64,000 nt of DNA from Caldilineaceae bacterium (GTDB taxonomy: Bacteria; Chloroflexota; Anaerolineae; Caldilineales; Caldilineaceae): assembly GCA_011523365.1 (NCBI GenBank), contig WTGY01000157.1, positions 1-64,000 of the forward strand. The letters are read 5' to 3'. Within the stretch, counting starts at the first letter, position 1. Each line of letters opens with the position of its first letter. Shown one piece after another: positions 17,678 through 25,942 of the stretch. Made by a program: the position numbers and the translations under genes. A model generated the notes under the pieces. That model worked only from the letters and a program-made list of their open reading frames with translations. It had not been told where the DNA came from and ran no database searches.

Positions 17678-18826
17678 ATGCAACTGTCCGACGTCCGCCG
17701 GCTTACTCCCATAACGCAGGAATACGCATACTTTCAGAGCAGCGGATTTTCGCCGAAGATGGAGCCGGTGATCGAGGAGACGAGCCGCTGGGCGCAGTTC
17801 CAGAACGCCGGTGGGGCCGCGCCCGGAATCCACGAAAAAATGCTGGAAGGGTTCGAAACGACACGTGAAAAGGTCGCGCAGTCGATGAACGCTGATGCCG
17901 ACGAGATCGTGCTGGGCGAGAACACGACGATCGGAATCAACATCGTGGCCAATGGGATCAACTGGCAATCGGGTGACAACGTCATTTTGAGCGACAAGGA
18001 GCATCCGGGCAATCGAATAACATGGTACAGCCATGTTCACCGGTATGGCATCGAGCTGCGTTTTCTGGAGGTGGTGCACGATGAGGAGCAGATGCTGGAG
18101 CAGTTTGAGCGGCTGCTGGATGAGCGTACGCGGGTCGTTTCGATCAGCCATGTCTGCCGGCGAACGGGCCAGCGGCTGCCGGCGCGGGCGCTGGTTGACA
18201 TCGCACATGATCGGGGGGTTCCGGTGCTGCTGGACGGTGCCCAAGCTTATGGTGCCGTTCCGGTTGACATGCGCGAGCTGGACTGCGACTTCTATGCCTT
18301 CAGCGGGCACAAGTACATAATGGCGCCGCAGGGCACCGGCGGCTTCTACGTAAGGCGGGACATGATTCCCTGGGTGCAGCCGAGCTGGATCGGGTCTCAT
18401 TCGCAGAAGGACTTCGATTTGGTGGGCGGTCTCACGCTGCTGGACGAGGCAAAGCGTTTCGAGTTCGGGACGCGGAACCTGGCGGACCAGATCGGTTTTG
18501 GCAAGGCGCTCGACTTTTGGACGGAGATCGGGTGGGAGAACGTGTTCTCCTATATCGCCGGCTACACGGACCGTCTCAAGGCGGCCCTGCAGGAGGTCCC
18601 GAGCCTTAAGCTGCATACACCGCCGGCCTACGGGAAGTCGTCGGGAATCGTCACATTCAGTCTTGGAAGCTATACGTCTGCGGAGATACAGGAACATTTG
18701 AAGGAGAGAAAAGTCCTTGTCGCGCCGCTGGAGTTGGACGGCAGGATGATTCGCGTGTCTACGCACGTATTCAACAACGAGGAAGATTCAGAAAGGCTGG
18801 TCAGTGGTCTGCGGGCCATGAATTGA
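17678..18826 (+). CDS. Class V aminotransferase-fold PLP enzyme
   Basis: A 382-residue pyridoxal-phosphate enzyme of the cysteine desulfurase / isopenicillin-N epimerase family. The cofactor-binding region is readable: GENTTIGINIVAN near residue 87, VLLDGAQAYG near 188 with the Asp and Gln that hold the cofactor, and the Schiff-base Lys in FSGHKYIMAPQGTGG near 209. GAGGAAGAG supports the ATG. The reaction could be desulfuration, epimerisation or transamination; sequence alone does not decide. A second, more distant class V enzyme (22828) also directly follows a transporter module. Confidence 0.88.
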   Translation: MQLSDVRRLTPITQEYAYFQSSGFSPKMEPVIEETSRWAQFQNAGGAAPGIHEKMLEGFETTREKVAQSMNADADEIVLGENTTIGINIVANGINWQSGDNVILSDKEHPGNRITWYSHVHRYGIELRFLEVVHDEEQMLEQFERLLDERTRVVSISHVCRRTGQRLPARALVDIAHDRGVPVLLDGAQAYGAVPVDMRELDCDFYAFSGHKYIMAPQGTGGFYVRRDMIPWVQPSWIGSHSQKDFDLVGGLTLLDEAKRFEFGTRNLADQIGFGKALDFWTEIGWENVFSYIAGYTDRLKAALQEVPSLKLHTPPAYGKSSGIVTFSLGSYTSAEIQEHLKERKVLVAPLELDGRMIRVSTHVFNNEEDSERLVSGLRAMN

Positions 18827-18939
18827 CCTGGCCGTCCAATCCAAGGAGGGACTCTCGCTCCCCGAATACCGGCGTTGCGGGCGTTACATGAGGTTGGTAT
18901 ACGCCTTACAGAAGAAACTCTGCGCGAGGGCCTCAGATT

Positions 18940-18968
18940 CTTGACCGGATGAGCCCCAAAAGATATAC
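18940..18968 (+). promoter_or_regulatory. Sigma-70-type promoter for block C
   Basis: The -35 box TTGACC (18940-18945), a 17-base spacer and the -10 box TATACT (18963-18968); each box matches five of six. It is about 80 bases upstream of the binding-protein ATG at 19050. Confidence 0.7.
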
Positions 18969-19049
18969 TTGCTGCGATTTCTCGATGTATCCCAACGACA
19001 ACAACCAAATTACCATCCAACCCATAACCCATTGAGGAGACTTACAGTT

Positions 19050-20738
19050 ATGAACAGATTTGCCCCATTGATCGCGCTGTTGGCAGTCCTGATCATGGTG
19101 ACCGCGGCCGGTTGTGCGCCGGTGGCGCCAGCGTCAGAGATGGCCGGAGAGGAAATGATGGAGGTTGTCAGCACAGGCGGCGTTACACTGCCTGACGACG
19201 CTGCGCCTCTTGACCAGCAGGTGTTCCGCTCTGCCGGTATTGAAGGCAAGCATTTTGACACGATGCGCAATGAGTACGAAGGCTTCGCCTATGAGGCAAC
19301 GATCGAGCAGCTGGCCAAGATGGGTCCGGAAGGCGACTGGCACCCGGCCGCGGCCGACAGCTGGGAGCTTTCGGAGGATGGCCGAACGTGGACATTCCAT
19401 CTGCGGCAGGACGCCATGTGGAGCGACGGCACGCCGGTCACGGCCGAGGACTGGGTGTACAGCTTCCGCCGCTACCTTAATCCGGAGATGGCCAACGTCT
19501 ACGCCTGGTTCCTGTTTGACCTCGAGAACGGTGAGGCGTACAACAAGGGAGAGGTTGGCGTTGAAGAGCTTGGTGTCGAGCTGATCGACGAATACACCTT
19601 CTCGCTCACAACCACGGTGCCGATTCCCTACTACATGTTCAAGATCAACTGGCACGCGGCGCCGGTTCCCCGCCACATGGTGGAAGAGCATGGTGACGAC
19701 TGGGCCAACGATCCGGCAACGGCGCCCAGCAACGGCCCGTACCGCATCGCTGAGTGGAACCGGGGCAAGAACGTGATCTTCACGCCCAATCCCTACTACA
19801 CGGGACGCTACCCGGCGACATTTGAACAACGGATTCAGGTAATCATCCCTGAAGTCGGCGCGCCGCTTCTGCAGATGTACCAGGCCGGCGATATCGACGG
19901 CGGGGTCGGTGTGACCGGTGATGACCTTGTACAGGTGCTTGCGGATCCGCAGCTGAGCAAAGAGGCCAATATCAGCGTGATGAACCGCGGCGTCTACATC
20001 TACATGAACCAGCGCACACCGCCCTTCGACAACATGCTAGTGCGTAAGGCGTTCGCGCACGCGGTTGACCGCACGGCCCTGTGCGACAACGTCATGCGGG
20101 GAACGTGCATTCCCGCGCACGGCTTTCTGCCCAAGGACTTCCCGTGCGAGCGCAATGACGACCCCGAGTTGATCGCGTACCAGAATTACGATCCCGAACT
20201 GGCTGCGGATCTGATGGCGCAGGCCGGCTACCCCGGCGGCGAGGGCTTCCCCGAGCTGACCCTCTACACCAAGGAGGGTGAATTCATCCGCGAAGCCGAA
20301 GCGATCCAGCGTATGCTGGCCGATAACCTGGGGGTCAAGCTCACGCCGCAGAACGTCGAGCGCGCATTCTACGTCGACCAGATGCGCAATGGCGAGCTGA
20401 AAGTCGCCCTCAATCGCTGGGGCGCGGACTTCATCGATCCGAGCAACTTCGTGGACTGGTGGGACGATCCCGCTGCTTCTTACTTCACCGGCTGGACCGA
20501 CGAAGAGTACCGAAATCTGATCGACACGGCCCGCCCGATGGCGATGTCGACTGAACGCTGCGACCTCTACCACGAGGCTCTCAAGATCCTAGCGCGTGAC
20601 GCGATCGGCGTATTTGTAATGAACCCGGTACAGGCTGTTCTGTACAAGGACTATGTCTCAGGGCTGACCCTCACAGACGACGGGACCCTTGGCGTCTATA
20701 ACATGATGCTCCTGGACAGCGCCTACATTAAAGAATAG
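19050..20738 (+). CDS. ABC transporter substrate-binding lipoprotein (family 5, OppA-like)
   Basis: A 562-residue binding lipoprotein. The ATG at 19050 is chosen over an in-frame upstream start because GAGGAGA lies just before it and the signal peptide begins there: MNRFAPLIAL, hydrophobic core, lipobox AAGC with Cys22. Text such as WTFHLRQDAMWSDGTPVTAEDWVYSF and RYLNPE near residues 105-135 is closer to oligopeptide-binding OppA than to the other binding proteins in this window. The ligand is unknown. It heads the block that leads into three sulfatases. Confidence 0.93.
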   Translation: MNRFAPLIALLAVLIMVTAAGCAPVAPASEMAGEEMMEVVSTGGVTLPDDAAPLDQQVFRSAGIEGKHFDTMRNEYEGFAYEATIEQLAKMGPEGDWHPAAADSWELSEDGRTWTFHLRQDAMWSDGTPVTAEDWVYSFRRYLNPEMANVYAWFLFDLENGEAYNKGEVGVEELGVELIDEYTFSLTTTVPIPYYMFKINWHAAPVPRHMVEEHGDDWANDPATAPSNGPYRIAEWNRGKNVIFTPNPYYTGRYPATFEQRIQVIIPEVGAPLLQMYQAGDIDGGVGVTGDDLVQVLADPQLSKEANISVMNRGVYIYMNQRTPPFDNMLVRKAFAHAVDRTALCDNVMRGTCIPAHGFLPKDFPCERNDDPELIAYQNYDPELAADLMAQAGYPGGEGFPELTLYTKEGEFIREAEAIQRMLADNLGVKLTPQNVERAFYVDQMRNGELKVALNRWGADFIDPSNFVDWWDDPAASYFTGWTDEEYRNLIDTARPMAMSTERCDLYHEALKILARDAIGVFVMNPVQAVLYKDYVSGLTLTDDGTLGVYNMMLLDSAYIKE

Positions 20739-20750
20739 TAATTCGGTGAC

Positions 20751-20793
20751 GAGGAGAGGGGGGAGGAGCAGGTCCTCTCACCTCTCCTCTTTT
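20751..20793 (+). terminator. Terminator-like hairpin after binding protein
   Basis: GAGGAGAGG (20751-20759) pairs perfectly with CCTCTCCTC (20781-20789), followed by TTTT (20790-20793). An inner stem may shorten the loop. It probably terminates part of the transcription before the permeases. Confidence 0.6.
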
Positions 20794-20834
20794 CGATTCT
20801 CCTCGCCCACTCTTCCACAAGGACGGAAGCACGG

Positions 20835-21776
20835 ATGACGCGCTATGTTCTGGGACGCTTCGCCGGCATCATTGGCGTCCTGTTTATTGTATCGATCATG
20901 ATCTTTCTCATGATCCACACCATTCCGGGCGGCCCGTTCGACGCCATGCCGACGACATCCGAGTTCCGGGATATCCCTGAACACATCCGCGAGAAGCTGA
21001 TGGCCAAGTACGGCCTCGACAAACCGCTATACGTGCAGTATTTCCGCTACATGTGGGCAGCACTGCGAGGTGACTTCGGCATCTCCTTTCGCTATGGGGA
21101 GCCGGTCACGGATTTCATCAGCCGTTCCTGGCCCGCGACTGCGCAACTAGGACTGTCGGCAATGGCGATTGGCATACCGATCGGCATCGGTCTGGGAATC
21201 CTGGCCGCGCTGCGTCCCAATACCTGGTTGGACTATCTCACCAACGTTGTTGTGATCACCACTTTTGTCACTCCCGTCTTTGTTATCGCGATTATGAGTA
21301 TCATCATTTTCGCGGTGATTTTGAAGTGGCTGCCGTCGGGTGGATGGGGGGAACCTAAGCAGTGGATCCTGCCCACTTTCGTCTATGCGGTCGGCCAGAT
21401 CGGAGGCATGGCGCGCTTCACGCGGGCCAGCATGGTGGACGCGATGCAGGCGGAGTACGTGCGTACGGCCCGGGCGAAAGGGCTGCGAGAGAGCGCGGTC
21501 GTGATGCGGCACGCCTTCCGTTCGGCGTCATTGCCGCTCGTCACACTGTTGGGGCCGATGGTAGTAAACCTGCTCCTGGGGTCATTTTTCATTGAAGCGA
21601 TCTTTCGCATACCGGGCATTGGCGGTCAGATTACACTGGCCCTCTATAACCGGGATTATCCGGTGATCATGGCGCTGATCCTGCTTTGGACCTTTGCCAT
21701 TGCCATTGCCTACCTCGTCACCGACCTGCTCTACGGCGTTGTCGATCCGCGCATACGTGTCGGCGGCACCATGTAA
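20835..21776 (+). CDS. ABC transporter permease, DppB type
   Basis: A 313-residue permease beginning TRYVLGRFAGIIGVL. It has about six membrane helices, the PGGPFD segment after the first, and the EAA loop AEYVRTARAKGLRES near residue 210 followed by VVMRHAFRSASLPLVT. It lies between the binding protein and the DppC-type permease. Confidence 0.93.
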   Translation: MTRYVLGRFAGIIGVLFIVSIMIFLMIHTIPGGPFDAMPTTSEFRDIPEHIREKLMAKYGLDKPLYVQYFRYMWAALRGDFGISFRYGEPVTDFISRSWPATAQLGLSAMAIGIPIGIGLGILAALRPNTWLDYLTNVVVITTFVTPVFVIAIMSIIIFAVILKWLPSGGWGEPKQWILPTFVYAVGQIGGMARFTRASMVDAMQAEYVRTARAKGLRESAVVMRHAFRSASLPLVTLLGPMVVNLLLGSFFIEAIFRIPGIGGQITLALYNRDYPVIMALILLWTFAIAIAYLVTDLLYGVVDPRIRVGGTM

Positions 21777-21816
21777 GACGCGCCTGAGGTCGGAATAGGC
21801 GCCAAGGAGATTTACC

Positions 21817-22740
21817 ATTTCCACCTCTCCAGCGAAGCAGAATGGTGACCAGCCCAGCGCCGCCGCGAAAGCCGCCGCGCTGGCCCACGATCTGAACTCT
21901 AAGCCTCGAAACCTGTGGGGGGACGCGGCGAGACGATTTTCACGCAATCTGCTGGCCATGGTTTCCCTGTCTTTCGTCGTACTTCTGATATTCCTGGCCC
22001 TGTTCGCCAACGTGCTTGCGCCGGAGGGCTATGACAACCAGCAGTACGATAAGACATGGCTCTTTCCCTCGCTTGAACATCCGATGGGCACCGACCCATT
22101 CGGTCGCGACATTCTGACACGTGTCATCTACGGGGCGCGTATCTCGCTGGCGATTGGCTTTATCAGCAATATCATCGCACTTGCCATCGGCCTTCCTTAC
22201 GGGGCGGCCGCGGCCTGGTACGGCGGCGCCGTCGACTTTGTACTCATTCGTATCATTGAAATCATCAACTCGGTTCCCAACCTGTTGCTGGGCATTCTGA
22301 TTATCAGCGTTCTGGGGCCGGGCTTTCGCAACGTTCTCTTCGTCTTCGCAGTCACCGGCTGGATGGGTATTGCGCGCCTAGTGCGGGGGCAGTTTCTCTC
22401 CTTGCGCGAACAGGACTATGTTCTGGCAGCGACCTGTATTGGCGTACCCAACTATCGCATCATTATCCGCCATCTGTTGCCGAACACCTTGTCGCCAATA
22501 ATCGTCAGCGTGACGCTGGGCATCCCCGGCGCGATTTTGGGCGAGTCCGGCCTGAGTTTTCTGGGGATTGGCATAAACCCGCCGCTTCCCAGCTGGGGGC
22601 GTATGCTCAATGACTATCTCAGCGCGATCCAGTCGCACTGGTATCTGGCCTTTTTCCCGGGCCTGATGATCGCGCTGGCGATGTACGCTTTCACGCTGAT
22701 GGGAGATGGGCTTCAGGATGCACTGGACCCAACAAAGTAG
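21817..22740 (+). CDS. ABC transporter permease, DppC type, probable ATT start
   Basis: DppC-type permease, 307 residues if read from ATT at 21817. The ATG at 21958 falls inside the first membrane helix (NLLAMVSLSFVVLL) and has no ribosome site. Upstream, the frame stays open to a stop at 21796-21798, encodes a normal DppC N-terminus (KPRNLWGDAARRFSRN), and contains no ATG, GTG or TTG. AAGGAGA (21804-21810) is six bases before the ATT. The body shows HPMGTDPFGRD and the EAA loop QDYVLAATCIGVPNY. ATT initiation is rare (known for infC), so a sequencing error is the alternative. Confidence 0.8.
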   Translation: MSTSPAKQNGDQPSAAAKAAALAHDLNSKPRNLWGDAARRFSRNLLAMVSLSFVVLLIFLALFANVLAPEGYDNQQYDKTWLFPSLEHPMGTDPFGRDILTRVIYGARISLAIGFISNIIALAIGLPYGAAAAWYGGAVDFVLIRIIEIINSVPNLLLGILIISVLGPGFRNVLFVFAVTGWMGIARLVRGQFLSLREQDYVLAATCIGVPNYRIIIRHLLPNTLSPIIVSVTLGIPGAILGESGLSFLGIGINPPLPSWGRMLNDYLSAIQSHWYLAFFPGLMIALAMYAFTLMGDGLQDALDPTK

Positions 22741-22827
22741 GTCTTTGGCAGACGGACGAGACGCGGCGACGCGGAATGCCTCCCAGCAGCAAGAGCAGCC
22801 CCCTTCCACATTCAAACGGGTATTTCA

Positions 22828-24048
22828 ATGGACAGCGAACAAGGCGGGTCCGACGGTTGCCCCTTCAGCCAGCTGCGCGCCGATATTCCTCTGGCTAGCC
22901 AGTACATTTATTTGAACAGCTGTACGTTCGGGCCTGTGTTGCAGTCGGTCCAGCGTTGCATGGCGGAGGCGCTGCGGGAGGAGAACGAGGAGATCATCGC
23001 GATTCGCGTGAAGGAGGCGGGGGTCCGCTTTTATGAGCGTGCCGAGAAGGCGCGTCAAAGTGTCGCAGATCTGTTGGGCGTCTCGGCGGCGAATGTTGCG
23101 TGGGTCTACAATACGACGACGGCTTCGCGACTGGCAATTATGAGCGTGGACTGGCATGCGGGCGATAAGCTGGCGGTGACGGACGTCGAACATCTCAGCA
23201 CGCACCGGGCGGCGCGGGGACTTGCGCAGGGTCGGGGCGTGGAAGTAACGGTTATTCCCACGGCAGAGCCGCTTGAGGGAACATACCGAGGGCCAACTTA
23301 CTTCCTGGAACAATTGGACAAGATGCTGACGACTTCGCACCGGCTGTTGGTGATCAGCCATGTTTCCAACATTGACGGGCGCCGGTTGCCGGTAATGGAA
23401 GCGACGCGCCTCGCGCGGTCGCGGGGGGTCAAGACGCTGGTGGATGGGGCGCAGTCGGTCGGTATGTTTGGGGTCAATGCGAAGGAGATAGGCGCGGAGT
23501 TTTTCAGTGGATCGGTCCACAAATGGCTGATGGGGCCGCCAGGGATCGGATTTCTGGTGGTTTCCGACGAGGGCAAGAAGGACTACAATCCTTTTAGTCT
23601 TCCTCTGCCAACGAGAGCCGGGGGGCGACCCGACGGCAGTCTGATGGCAGCGGGGGCTCTGAATGAGTTGGGTACGCAGAACTATGCTTTGCGCATCGGT
23701 GCGGGCGCATGCTTGAAGGCAGTGCAGAGAATAGGACTGAACAAGATTGAAGAGCAGTGTCGTTCGTTGACTGAGCGGCTGCGAGCCGGTTTGCTCAGTG
23801 TACCCGGGATCCGCGTCGCCAGCACGGCGATGTGGGAACACTCGTCGAGCGTTACGACAGTCCAGCTGCAGGATGGGACACCTGAGCGCTGTCTGCAGCT
23901 GGTTGAACGCTTGTTGGAAGAATATCGGATCGTCGTAAAATACCGACCGGAGATCTGCGGCGTGCGCATCGGCGTTGCCGCATTCAATACGGCTGCAGAG
24001 ATCGAACAGCTTCTTACCGCACTGGGCCACCTTGCACCTCAGGTCTAA
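22828..24048 (+). CDS. Class V aminotransferase-fold PLP enzyme, isopenicillin-N-epimerase-like
   Basis: A 406-residue PLP enzyme. Visible landmarks are YIYLNSCTFGPV near residue 28, VYNTTTASRLA near 93, TLVDGAQSVGMFG near 204 and the Schiff-base Lys in FSGSVHKWLMGPPGIGF near 230. It is clearly diverged from the class V enzyme at 17678. It follows the permease directly and precedes the block's hydrolases. Cysteine-desulfurase, epimerase or lyase activity are all possible. There is only a weak ribosome site before the ATG. Confidence 0.87.
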   Translation: MDSEQGGSDGCPFSQLRADIPLASQYIYLNSCTFGPVLQSVQRCMAEALREENEEIIAIRVKEAGVRFYERAEKARQSVADLLGVSAANVAWVYNTTTASRLAIMSVDWHAGDKLAVTDVEHLSTHRAARGLAQGRGVEVTVIPTAEPLEGTYRGPTYFLEQLDKMLTTSHRLLVISHVSNIDGRRLPVMEATRLARSRGVKTLVDGAQSVGMFGVNAKEIGAEFFSGSVHKWLMGPPGIGFLVVSDEGKKDYNPFSLPLPTRAGGRPDGSLMAAGALNELGTQNYALRIGAGACLKAVQRIGLNKIEEQCRSLTERLRAGLLSVPGIRVASTAMWEHSSSVTTVQLQDGTPERCLQLVERLLEEYRIVVKYRPEICGVRIGVAAFNTAAEIEQLLTALGHLAPQV

Positions 24049-24076
24049 ACAGCTAGAGAGGAAGATTGAACGAACC

Positions 24077-25843
24077 ATGTCAGAGACAAGCAACCGCACG
24101 CCTATTATTTCGATCAACACGCCGACGCCCCCTCCTTATTGGGCGCTGCTGCAGTGGGAACTGATCCGAAGCCAGACAGAGGCCGTCGAGGAGTTCTATG
24201 CCCGTTATTTTGATGAGCGCGGCTATCTTCTTTGCGTTCCCCGCTGGGGCGGCGATGACGGACCGGATGACGCAGCCGAGAATCTGGCGGGATGGACCAT
24301 GCTGCACGCGCTGGGTGCGTCCGACCGTGTTCTGGAGCTCTATAAGAAGGGCTGGGAGGGTCATCTGCGCCAGTACACCGAGGCCAAGACGGTGGAGGTG
24401 CCGTTTGCCCGCGACGGGATGTATTACAAAGAGTTTCCGGTCATGTTCGACTGGATGCACAACGGCGAGGGCTTCTCGGTTTTCTTCCTGCAGCCGCTGT
24501 CGGACCCGTATGACCACCTGGCGCGGCAGCGGATGGAACGCTTTGCCGGCTTCTATATGGGCACCGATCCGCAGGCCCACAATTATGACCCGGAGCACAA
24601 GGTCATTCGCAGCATGTTTAACGGCAGCCGCGGCCCGTTGATGCGCAAGTCGACGGGGCTGGACTGGGCAGGCGATTCGCTTGAAATCGAAGGGCGCTTC
24701 AAGCCGGGGCACGGCGAGAGAAACTATGCCGAAATGGTGGCCCACTTTGAGGAGTATAACGACGTGGTCGGCGACCACCCGCTCAATTTGTCGACGACGA
24801 CGCTGGCTTTCAACGCCTATATGCAGACCGGGGACGCCAAGTACAAGGAGTGGCTGGTCGATTACATCGATGCATGGTGCGAACGGACGGAAGCGAATGG
24901 AGGCATCACCCCCACGAACATCGGGCTAGACGGCAGCATTGGGGGCGCCTGTGACGGCAAGTGGTACGGCGGCGTCTATGGCTGGGGGTTTACGGTGACA
25001 GTGCCGCAGACGGGAGAACTGGCGCACCGGCCTTTTTTCCTGAACAGGGTTCACTACGGCTTCGGAAACGGGTTGCTGATGACCGGCGACCAGAGTTATG
25101 TGGACACGTGGCGCGGCGTCATCGACAATGTAAATGCAAACAGCAAGACGAGCGGCGGGCAGACACTCTACCCTCACATGTACGGAGACGAAGGCTGGTA
25201 TGACTACACGCCGGAGCCGTTCAACACGGGGGCGCTGGAAGTGTACTACTGGTCGATGGACCGGTCAGCGGATTTGCCGCGCGTGCAGGAGAACGAGTGG
25301 GTACGTTTTCTGGAAGGAGACAACCCTGATTATCCGGTCACCGCGCTGCTGGAGGATCTGAAAGAGGTACGGGAGAGAATCGGCAAGGTGCGCGGAGACA
25401 GCAGCTCGCCGGATACGCGCATGTCAGACGACATGAACGGCTTCAATCCCGCAATGGTGAGCCGGCTGACGGAGCTTATGCTGGGCGGCCTGCCGACGGA
25501 GCGGCTGGGCTTTCCTCTCCACAGTCGTGTGCGCTACTTCAGTCCGACGCGGCAGAGGGCCGGCATTCCGGAGGATGTTGGCGCGCTGGTTGAAAATATG
25601 AGTGATGATAAGATGACGCTGACGTTGGTCAATACCGACCAACTCAAGTCACGCACCGTCGTGGTCCAGGGCGGCGCGTATGCAGAGCATCAGTTCCTGA
25701 GTGTTACGCAGAACGGAGAAACGACTACCTTAGATGGCGACAACTTCACCGTGCGGCTAGGGCCGGGGTGCGGCAGCAGACTGCAGATTCGGATGGCGCG
25801 CTATGCCAACCGACCCACCTGCGCCTTCCCCTGGGCTCGTTAG
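24077..25843 (+). CDS. Unknown protein, likely alpha/alpha-toroid fold
   Basis: A 588-residue protein without a signal peptide. I do not recognise the family. The sequence has repeating helix pairs with Trp/Tyr/Gly-rich loops (CVPRWGGDDGPDDAAEN near 50, KWYGGVYGWGF near 295, MYGDEGWYDYTPEP near 370), as in alpha/alpha-toroid glycan-active enzymes such as unsaturated glucuronyl hydrolases and lyases. The ATG at 24077 is preferred over an in-frame start at 23975, which would overlap the upstream gene. Its place between a PLP enzyme and three sulfatases is compatible with work on sulfated glycans or glycoconjugates, but this is inference. Confidence 0.6.
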   Translation: MSETSNRTPIISINTPTPPPYWALLQWELIRSQTEAVEEFYARYFDERGYLLCVPRWGGDDGPDDAAENLAGWTMLHALGASDRVLELYKKGWEGHLRQYTEAKTVEVPFARDGMYYKEFPVMFDWMHNGEGFSVFFLQPLSDPYDHLARQRMERFAGFYMGTDPQAHNYDPEHKVIRSMFNGSRGPLMRKSTGLDWAGDSLEIEGRFKPGHGERNYAEMVAHFEEYNDVVGDHPLNLSTTTLAFNAYMQTGDAKYKEWLVDYIDAWCERTEANGGITPTNIGLDGSIGGACDGKWYGGVYGWGFTVTVPQTGELAHRPFFLNRVHYGFGNGLLMTGDQSYVDTWRGVIDNVNANSKTSGGQTLYPHMYGDEGWYDYTPEPFNTGALEVYYWSMDRSADLPRVQENEWVRFLEGDNPDYPVTALLEDLKEVRERIGKVRGDSSSPDTRMSDDMNGFNPAMVSRLTELMLGGLPTERLGFPLHSRVRYFSPTRQRAGIPEDVGALVENMSDDKMTLTLVNTDQLKSRTVVVQGGAYAEHQFLSVTQNGETTTLDGDNFTVRLGPGCGSRLQIRMARYANRPTCAFPWAR

Positions 25844-25942
25844 ACGGCTCTGGAAGACTGGTAAGTCGACAGTTTCGAGGATTGTTCCACCTTCGGAGTC
25901 TACTGGTGCGCGCTTGACCCTATGGAAGAGAAAGGCAAATTC

